This document shows, piece by piece, positions 57,433 through 64,000 of a DNA stretch of 64,000 bases. The position numbers and the translations under genes were made by a program. This DNA comes from Prevotella falsenii DSM 22864 = JCM 15124 (lineage in GTDB: Bacteria; Bacteroidota; Bacteroidia; Bacteroidales; Bacteroidaceae). Each line of letters begins with the position of its first letter. Within the stretch, counting starts at the first letter, position 1. Below the pieces are notes generated by a model. That model ran no database searches, had not been told where the DNA came from, and saw nothing but the letters and a program-made list of their open reading frames with translations. Location: contig NZ_BAJY01000014.1 in the NCBI RefSeq assembly GCF_000613945.1, forward strand, positions 1-64,000, in the 5' to 3' direction.

Positions 57433-58365
57433 ATGACTTATTTAAAGAAATGCTTACTCACATTGGTAGCGGCACTATTTGCCAACCCAATGCTTGTGGC
57501 AACCTATGGGCAGAGTTCTGCACTTTATTATAGCAAAGTAGACAACTTGAAATTTGGTGAACGAATCAGTTTGCGTACCAATGCCGTGGATTGGGTTACG
57601 CTAACTCCTAATTTCGGCTTAGAATACACTTTGGGTAACAAAAGTTGGAACAAATGGACACTTGGTGTTTCAGGAAGAATAAACTGGAATACAAAAACCA
57701 AAGACCTTAATTATAATGTGTACGACATCTACGACGGCAAAGTAGAACTACGCAAATATTGGCACGGAAAGAATCCGCGCCGTGTGTTCTATTGGGGCGT
57801 ATATGGCGGTGCAAACAAGTTTAATATCAAGTTTTCCGAAATAGGAAAGAAGGGAAATGCTTTCACCGGAGGACTTACGATAGGCACTGTTACACAGCTA
57901 TATGGCTATCGGAACGGTGCAAGCCTCGACCTCGACCTTGGCATAAACGCAGGTGTAGTGTTTGCGAAATACGACGAATATCGCCGTGATGTAATCAACA
58001 ATCAGCACGTTTACACAACCGTAACACCACAAAATGGCTACAAGCTAACGTTCGCTCCATTGCTTTATGCTGTTTCGACCGATGTTGTAAAGGTAGGGCT
58101 GACCTATCATTTCGGTACGAAAGTGGCAAACCGATACAAGAAACGCCAAGTTGTAGACGAGGCATATCGTATAGAATTGGCTAACAAGGCTTACACCAAG
58201 GATACGCTGCGCATTGCAAAAGAAGAAAGAAAGAGAGCTAAACACATAGAACGGGCACGCAACAAGCGACTCAAAGAATACGAAAAAGCCAAGAAACAAG
58301 CAACTAAGGCAGAGGAAAAAGTGGCAAGAGAGGCAGAGAAAAAGAAGAAAGGAGCCAAGAAATGA
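57433..58365 (+). CDS. DUF3575-like outer-membrane protein with charged C-terminal tail
   Basis: 310 aa from ATG 57433 (MTYLKKCLLTLVAALFANPM, signal). The first 225 residues have DUF3575 features: RISLRTNAVDWVTLTPNFGLEYTLG and alternating aromatic strands (KWTLGVSGRINWNT, RVFYWGVYGGANKF). The last 60 residues are almost only Lys, Glu, Ala and Arg (RKRAKHIERARNKRLKEYEK), a likely coiled coil that could face the periplasm. The frame is open back into the tRNA; that part is not coding. Its stop overlaps the next start by 4 bp, so translation is coupled. Relatives often neighbour fimbrillin genes in Bacteroidales (from memory). Confidence 0.85.
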   Translation: MTYLKKCLLTLVAALFANPMLVATYGQSSALYYSKVDNLKFGERISLRTNAVDWVTLTPNFGLEYTLGNKSWNKWTLGVSGRINWNTKTKDLNYNVYDIYDGKVELRKYWHGKNPRRVFYWGVYGGANKFNIKFSEIGKKGNAFTGGLTIGTVTQLYGYRNGASLDLDLGINAGVVFAKYDEYRRDVINNQHVYTTVTPQNGYKLTFAPLLYAVSTDVVKVGLTYHFGTKVANRYKKRQVVDEAYRIELANKAYTKDTLRIAKEERKRAKHIERARNKRLKEYEKAKKQATKAEEKVAREAEKKKKGAKK

Positions 58366-58916
58366 AAAGAATATTCATAGCTTTCCTAAGCATAATGGCT
58401 GCAACAATGGCACACGGTCAAGCCATTTCGATAAATACCGATGTGGCAATGATGGCACTGCAAACCTATAATATTGGTGCAGAAATGACAATAGGAAATC
58501 GTTCTACATTGGGTTTGAGCGTATTTGCCAACAATAAACCCTATTGGCACAAGGATATGAAGGTAATAGGTGTGCAGCCTGAATACCGCTACTATTTCGG
58601 AGGACGCCCTATGTACCACCACTTTGTAGGCGTTAGCGCATTGGCAATAGACTACAACACGAAGTGGAAAGACACACGCTACGATGGTCTTGCAGTAGGT
58701 GCAGGCTTGACATTCGGCTATGTTGCATCGCTTTCCGAACGTTGGACGATTGATGCGCACGCAGGCTTTGGCTTGGTAGTATTCCATCAAAAGAAAACAA
58801 CCGACGGACTACCCAATTTGGAAACACCTTCAGGAATAAATATGGAAGGCGGATATACGGGTTACGAAATACTGCCAACCAAAATTGGTATCACGCTTTC
58901 ATACATATTAAGATAA
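58362..58916 (+). CDS. DUF3575-family small outer-membrane barrel
   Basis: 184 aa with signal peptide (IAFLSIMAATMAHGQ) and an eight-strand-like barrel pattern (INTDVAMMALQTYNIGAEMT, STLGLSVFANNKPYWH, IGVQPEYRYYFGGRPMYHHF, GLAVGAGLTFGYVASLSERW). The start is ATGA overlap with the previous gene. Ends with an aromatic-poor TLSYILR strand. Barrel of the outer membrane expected; the exact role is unknown. Confidence 0.85.
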   Translation: MKRIFIAFLSIMAATMAHGQAISINTDVAMMALQTYNIGAEMTIGNRSTLGLSVFANNKPYWHKDMKVIGVQPEYRYYFGGRPMYHHFVGVSALAIDYNTKWKDTRYDGLAVGAGLTFGYVASLSERWTIDAHAGFGLVVFHQKKTTDGLPNLETPSGINMEGGYTGYEILPTKIGITLSYILR

Positions 58917-58926
58917 AGGAAACAAG

Positions 58927-61398
58927 ATGAAATTAAGCATAAACCGTTACCTTGTCATTCTATTCTTACTACTCGCTTATGTGAGTACGACACGCGCGCA
59001 AGTAATGCACGTAACAGGTAGCGTTTATAAAAACATGAAGTCGTTCGACGGAGGCAAAACCAACAAGGTACCCTTATCCGTTCCTGTCTATATTTTCGAC
59101 AACCGAAACGAAGCCAACAAGCAGGCTGCAATATATAGAAATAAAAGCAAAGACTTTAGTCAAGAGGTTACAATAAGAAGCAACGCAACCGTAACACCCG
59201 ACTACGATGGACACTTCGAGGCAGATGTTTCTGCCAAAGGTGCACTCATGGTGATAAACGAAGGGGAAGTAAAGGTGGTGAATATCGGCTCAAGTTTACA
59301 ATACGACATTGTATTTACGGGTGGAACAAAAACCGTTCTGCTTGCCAATACTATTGTAACAGCCAAACACGTGGGAGCTAATATTGTAGAGATGAAGCCT
59401 ATCGACGATGGTCCAAACTTACATTGGGACGTTACGGTAAAGCTCCCTGAGTGGTACACAAAGGACCATTCGCGCCTTATTTTCCAGCCCATCGTTATCA
59501 ATTGTGAAGAAGAAGACACCATACAGTATCTCGAACCATTGGTGTTTGAAGGCAAAAAGTTCCACAAAAATCAAATCAGAAGAAAGAGTTTCGACTATAA
59601 TCGCAACGACTCGCTGCACAATTACTTCATTGAAGACCAACCTACAACCAACGATGCGTTCGCCTTTCGTTGGGAAGCAACCTATCCGAAACCCAATCCA
59701 AACAAAAGTTACAAATGGGGTTCGGTATTAAGATTGGAGGATTACACACATATTTACTTTGAGGATAAGTCGAAAAACGGAACTTGCAACACACGCAAAC
59801 CTTGGAAGCTGCTTGATGTTTCAATGGCTATGAAGCAGATTAAGCTAACGCCTCAATACTACGAACAAGCCAGAGCACAACTAAGAGAAGTGCCCCGCGA
59901 CTTGCAACTTACATTTGTTGTGGGCAAAGATGAGCTTACTTCCGACGCATCGAATCAGCAACATCTCGAACAACTCGTGAAAGAACTTCGTTCCTATGGT
60001 CGCGCCTTGATGAACTTCACGGTTCAGGGAACAGCATCGCCCGAAGGCAATGTTGCATCTAATACGAAGTTAGCAAATACGCGTGCAAAGAAAGCGTTGT
60101 CTATAATTGGCGGACAAATATCAAGTGCCGGGCTCGAAGTAAAAGAACCATTGGTTTACACTTGGTTCGATGTAGCTGATTCATTGAAGGCACGTAACTT
60201 GGAAACAGAGTCGAATACGCTGCGCAACTATGCTTTCAATAACAATGCAAGCGGTTTGCGTGAGATGCAAGCTCTGCCTGTTGTTCAGGAAATTCTGCAA
60301 AATCAACGTTTAATGCGTTGCACTTATACATTAAGACAGAATAAAGTGCTCGACCCTCAAGAAGCATTATGGACTTACTATAACGATAAAGACTACCAAA
60401 AAGGTGGCAAGAGTGTGTTCTCGAATGGCGACTATTATAACCTCTTCACGCAAATAAAGGATTCCGTAGAACTACGCAAGCTGACCTATCGTGCGTGGAA
60501 TGAGATTAAAACACGCCGAACAATGCAATACAGTCCGTTTGCTGCTTATGTGGCAAACCGCATGGCTTGTTATGCAATTGAAAGCGATTCTATCGACTTA
60601 ACTATCCTCGCACCGTTTGTAGATATGAAGGCCGGCTTGGAGATTTCACGCCCTATTTCTTTCGACAACGAATACCGTTACACGGTGAACAGGCGAGAAA
60701 TAATTGCCAATCAAGCCATTATGTACTTCAAAAACATGAAGCTCGGCGAGGCTTATCACCTTGCAAACAAGTTGCCAAACACCGACGAATACAAGGACAT
60801 AAAGATGTTTACCGACTTGGAAACACTGTTCTTCAAACAAGGAAAGACTGCCGATGAGGACCGCCGTGCAAAGGAAGCATTAAGCTATGTAATGGCATCG
60901 AACGCAGAAAACTATGCCATACTGAGCTTTGAGCTGGCATCTGAATTGGGTAAAACCTACGAGGAGCTGGAGCCACTGATAGATTCCTTGCCCGACAACA
61001 GCGCAAAAAAGTGGTACATGAAAGGCGTTATTGAAGCCGGAAAGCCTGAAATGAGCGACGACGACTTTATGGCATTAACAACAAAATACGGTGCTGATGT
61101 TGCGCTACGAATGACCGACAACACCACTCCGGCTTTCTTGGCATACTTTCAACACTGCTTCGATATGAAGCCACAATACAAGGGTTTCTACAATTCAGAC
61201 GCTAACATACCCGACGATATAAGAAAAAGAAACCCTTACGACGAAAAGAAAGCAGAGCAATACAGACAGAAATTCACTGACTTAATGATTGCTGCAGGAA
61301 AGCAGGAAGTTCCCGACGGCTATACAGAAACAAACGAAGAGGACAGCGACAGCAACGCACAAACAACCAATTTACCAACAGAGGAGGGTAAGGAATGA
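58927..61398 (+). CDS. Large OmpA-like/DUF3868-type secreted protein
   Basis: 823 aa. Signal peptide (YLVILFLLLAYVSTTRAQ). Residues about 25-300 form an unnamed N-terminal part. Around 330-420 is an OmpA-like fold: LTFVVGKDELTSDASNQQHL, then VQGTASPEGNVASNTKLANTRAKKAL, where the SPEG and N...LA..RA pattern is that of OmpA C-terminal domains, which bind peptidoglycan. The rest is helical, TPR-like in places. I link it to DUF3868 proteins with moderate certainty. It lies 10 bp after the previous gene and overlaps the next by 4 bp. Confidence 0.78.
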   Translation: MKLSINRYLVILFLLLAYVSTTRAQVMHVTGSVYKNMKSFDGGKTNKVPLSVPVYIFDNRNEANKQAAIYRNKSKDFSQEVTIRSNATVTPDYDGHFEADVSAKGALMVINEGEVKVVNIGSSLQYDIVFTGGTKTVLLANTIVTAKHVGANIVEMKPIDDGPNLHWDVTVKLPEWYTKDHSRLIFQPIVINCEEEDTIQYLEPLVFEGKKFHKNQIRRKSFDYNRNDSLHNYFIEDQPTTNDAFAFRWEATYPKPNPNKSYKWGSVLRLEDYTHIYFEDKSKNGTCNTRKPWKLLDVSMAMKQIKLTPQYYEQARAQLREVPRDLQLTFVVGKDELTSDASNQQHLEQLVKELRSYGRALMNFTVQGTASPEGNVASNTKLANTRAKKALSIIGGQISSAGLEVKEPLVYTWFDVADSLKARNLETESNTLRNYAFNNNASGLREMQALPVVQEILQNQRLMRCTYTLRQNKVLDPQEALWTYYNDKDYQKGGKSVFSNGDYYNLFTQIKDSVELRKLTYRAWNEIKTRRTMQYSPFAAYVANRMACYAIESDSIDLTILAPFVDMKAGLEISRPISFDNEYRYTVNRREIIANQAIMYFKNMKLGEAYHLANKLPNTDEYKDIKMFTDLETLFFKQGKTADEDRRAKEALSYVMASNAENYAILSFELASELGKTYEELEPLIDSLPDNSAKKWYMKGVIEAGKPEMSDDDFMALTTKYGADVALRMTDNTTPAFLAYFQHCFDMKPQYKGFYNSDANIPDDIRKRNPYDEKKAEQYRQKFTDLMIAAGKQEVPDGYTETNEEDSDSNAQTTNLPTEEGKE

Positions 61399-64000
61399 AG
61401 AAGATAGCGTCCCTTATAATAGCATTTTTTACGATAATAACCCTTCAGGCACAAGCTCCAATAAGCCAACCTACCGACACTTTGGTTAGAGATTTGAGCG
61501 ACTTGGAGGAGAGAATGACAGCTGAAGGTATCACCGTGAAAGCCGACACTACCTATTATGGCTTTCGGAAACAGAACGATTTCAATGCGCTGAATTACAG
61601 TCTTGACGACCGACACCGTTACCAAGGCGACAGATGGGCGAAGGGAAACTTTGGCAAACATACATTCTTAGACTTCGGGGCCGGTGCCGTGTTCTACCCA
61701 AGTAACAATAATTACCACCTGACAACACAAGCCGGACTTCGTCTTCGATTGGGTAAAGACCTCAGTCCGATGAGCACTTTCAGAGTCGGAATAGGTGGAG
61801 AGCTTGGCTACATCAGTGGCGAAGCAAATGTAAATTGGACAATGCGTGCCAATGCCGACTATCTTTTCAACTTCTCGAACTATCTTTTGGGCTATCGCCC
61901 CGACCGTCCTTTAAGTGTTTCGGGTATTCTTGGAATGGGTATTCAGCATTCGCAGCTAACAAAATACAACGGTTCTGACGTTGCAAAAACCATGAAGGAA
62001 AAGGCTGTTTCCTACAACATTCACACGGGTTTACAGTTCAAATTCCTTGCAGGAACTCATGCAGCAATTGCCATCGAGCCTTATATCATGGCCGGTACAG
62101 AGGGTATCGACTTGGACAAAGCCACCAAATTCAACCGCTTTGGTATCGGTTACGGTGTAAACCTATCCTACATTTGGTACTTCTACAACAATATGTCGTC
62201 ACAAAACAATGCAGGCGACTTCAAGAAACGCTTTGCTGCAGGCGAACGTCTGTTCCTCGAAGACCCTGCAATGCTACGGTGGCGACGTCCTTGGTTCTTT
62301 GAATACAGCATAGGTTCTGCCTACTATCGTTTAACGAACCTGAAGATGAGCGAAACGCTTGGTTACAGCGTCAGTACGAGCATCGGGCAATGGCTGTCGT
62401 CTGCCATCGGTGTGCGAAGTGGTGTAAACATCACAAACGCACCGTGGACAAAAGCCGGCCAAACAACATCGCTACTTGGAAAGTTGGGTATATTCTTTGA
62501 TGCGATGCTCAATCCCTTCGGCTTTACACGCCACTACAATTGGGACAGTGCTGTGGGTGTGAACCTTTTCGGCGGCTACGAAATGGGACAGCTACAATTA
62601 GTGCACGCCGACACCAACGGTAAAACAGGTGAAGATACGCCGGATACCGATTGGGAGCACAGCTTTGGGCAAAACTTACAAACGACTTGCGCCTTACCTT
62701 CGAACCAAGCTATATCTTAATGGAGCACTTCGACCGCTCCGACGGACGTGTAAGATACGACCAAGCCGACTTTAAATTAGGCTTAGCCGTGCTCTTCCGA
62801 AATAAATTGCAACGGAATTACGACCTTAACCCTGTGAAAGACGACCTACCCGAAAGAGGTTTCTTCATGGGTGGAGGTCTTGGTTGGAACACCACTATCA
62901 ACAAATGGCGTTATACCGATAAGTCGCGCGGGCTATTATTGAACTTCAATGGCTTTGCCGGCTACAACTTTAATATGTACCACGGGGCAAAACTTATGGT
63001 AGACTACATTGCCAATCCTATTTGGCAACAAAGCCGTAGTGGCGATTTCAGCAAATTCACTTACAAGAACACATTCATATCTGCCGACTATCAGCTTAAC
63101 ATACTCAACGCAATGGCGGGCTATCGTCCAAGCAGACGATGGGGTGTAAATCTCTATGGCGGACCTTCGTTGGTGTTAAGCGAACACGGAAAGAAAGCAG
63201 ATGTCGGAGCAAACGTTGGCGGAATGATTTCATACCGCGTCCTCCCCTACCTTTCTCTGTTCTACAGCCACACCATTTATTGGATGCCGAGCAGCCATTA
63301 CGACTCCAATCAGATTTACACCACCCCCGGAGCAGTGTCGAACGTGCTCGCATTTGGTGCGCAATATCATCTCAATGGTTTCATCAACACCATCAAGAAC
63401 CTGCCTTGGCGAAACGCGCCCTCATCGGGAAGACACCGTTTCTTCCTCGATTACGGATATGGCTACGCCAACTACCCTATGCTTCCAAGCAAGGGAAAAT
63501 ACTCGTGGGGCACTTCCATGCAACTTTCGTTAGGCTGGTGGGCAAACTCGTTCCTTGGCGCACGCATTGGTCTGAATATGGCAAAAGGTGTAGATATGAC
63601 AACTACTCACACCGTAAAAAGTCAAACAGAAGATATTCACCACGCCATAGGTTTGGGCACAATAGCCGGAGATGTACTCATCAATCCGTTGGGACTGAGC
63701 AAGAACTACAACCGGCATTCGCTTGTTGGTGCCAACCTTCTTGCAGGTTATCAGAACGGTTGGCTCGTTCTGAACGATGCAGAGCATACCATCAAGGGGT
63801 CAAGAATTACGGTCAGCGGCTTCCGTCTTGGTCTGCAACTATGGACACGCCTCAGTCGCGACCTCCGTTTGAATATCGAACCGATGTATTCTGCGCTCAA
63901 CATACACAACAGTGTGTATATAAACGAGGCGGGAAACACGCTATACAGGACGAAGGAAACAGGCAGCAAACCGCTGAAGTTGGGCAATTCGTTCTCTGTT
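61395..64000 (+). CDS. Multi-barrel outer-membrane protein, continues past window (one-base frame break)
   Basis: Starts ATG 61395, in ATGA overlap with the gene before, signal MKKIASLIIAFFTIITLQAQ. The frame breaks at AAAA 62671-62674; with one A added coding runs unbroken to 64000, at least 868 aa. Four modules of about 190-210 residues repeat. Each opens with a strand such as FLDFGAGAVFY (about 91), FFEYSIGSAYY (301), FFMGGGLGWN (489) or FFLDYGYGYA (682). The middle has an N-x-L/F-G-Y/F...R turn: LFNFSNYLLGYRPDR, MLNPFGFTRHYN, QLNILNAMAGYRPSR, VLINPLGLSKNYN. Each module looks like a small barrel or half barrel; I do not recognise a named family for the whole chain. Confidence 0.82.

Overview
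The window reads as chromosomal DNA of a Bacteroidales bacterium, most likely a Prevotella of the P. intermedia type. The evidence is the repeated Bacteroidota promoter element TAnnTTTG, the near absence of Shine-Dalgarno sequences, the ExbB-ExbD-ExbD-TonB-PstS-TPR operon, a stand-alone IMP cyclohydrolase next to mreB, BspA-like leucine-rich-repeat proteins, DUF3575-type outer-membrane proteins, and an intergenic repeat family that I associate with oral Prevotella (this last from memory, unchecked).

Layout. At 1-1940 there is an AT-rich accessory pair: an ATPase carrying an in-frame stop, and a protein with PD-(D/E)XK-like spacing. At 2-9.2 kb are mfd, a TPM-domain protein, lemA and an HtrA protease. 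At 10.3-17.2 kb the cell-shape operon (rodA, mrdA, mreD, mreC, mreB) and the cyclohydrolase part of purH lie on the minus strand. At 18-28 kb are mutY, an AmpG-like transporter, tcdA, an EamA exporter, a DEDDh exonuclease, a divergent cupin/HxlR pair, tRNA-Met, an LptF/G permease and ribBA. At 29-34.6 kb is the TonB energy-transduction operon. At 34.7-41 kb are a decayed ADP-ribosylglycohydrolase and two secreted leucine-rich-repeat proteins with look-alike leaders. At 41.5-47.5 kb are a Sel1 protein, a CvfB-like protein, a LolD-like ATPase, a CPA2 antiporter, asd and a small FMN-binding protein. At 47.8-56.7 kb are a secreted protein with a long leader, a LytS/LytTR two-component pair and a TolC-MacA-MacB export operon. 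At 57.3-64 kb tRNA-Leu is followed by a translationally coupled outer-membrane operon that runs off the window.

Two window-wide patterns matter most. First, 14 sites in 11 genes show a frame loss repaired by adding one base, most of them in or beside a short run of one base, and the repaired genes have normal family lengths. This points to base-loss errors in the sequence rather than to mass gene decay, so those genes are annotated as intact. Second, the gaps between genes hold tandem arrays with an exact 22-bp period. Several unrelated arrays share this period (5.6, 7.4, 9.7 and 37.1 kb), and a dispersed element with five 22-bp palindromic slots occurs at 10.0, 17.6, 23.2 (shortened), 28.3, 37.4, 41.3, 49.3 and 56.9 kb. 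Three of these copies sit inside larger composite elements with terminal inverted repeats. I regard this 22-bp-phased repeat system as the best candidate for something undescribed.
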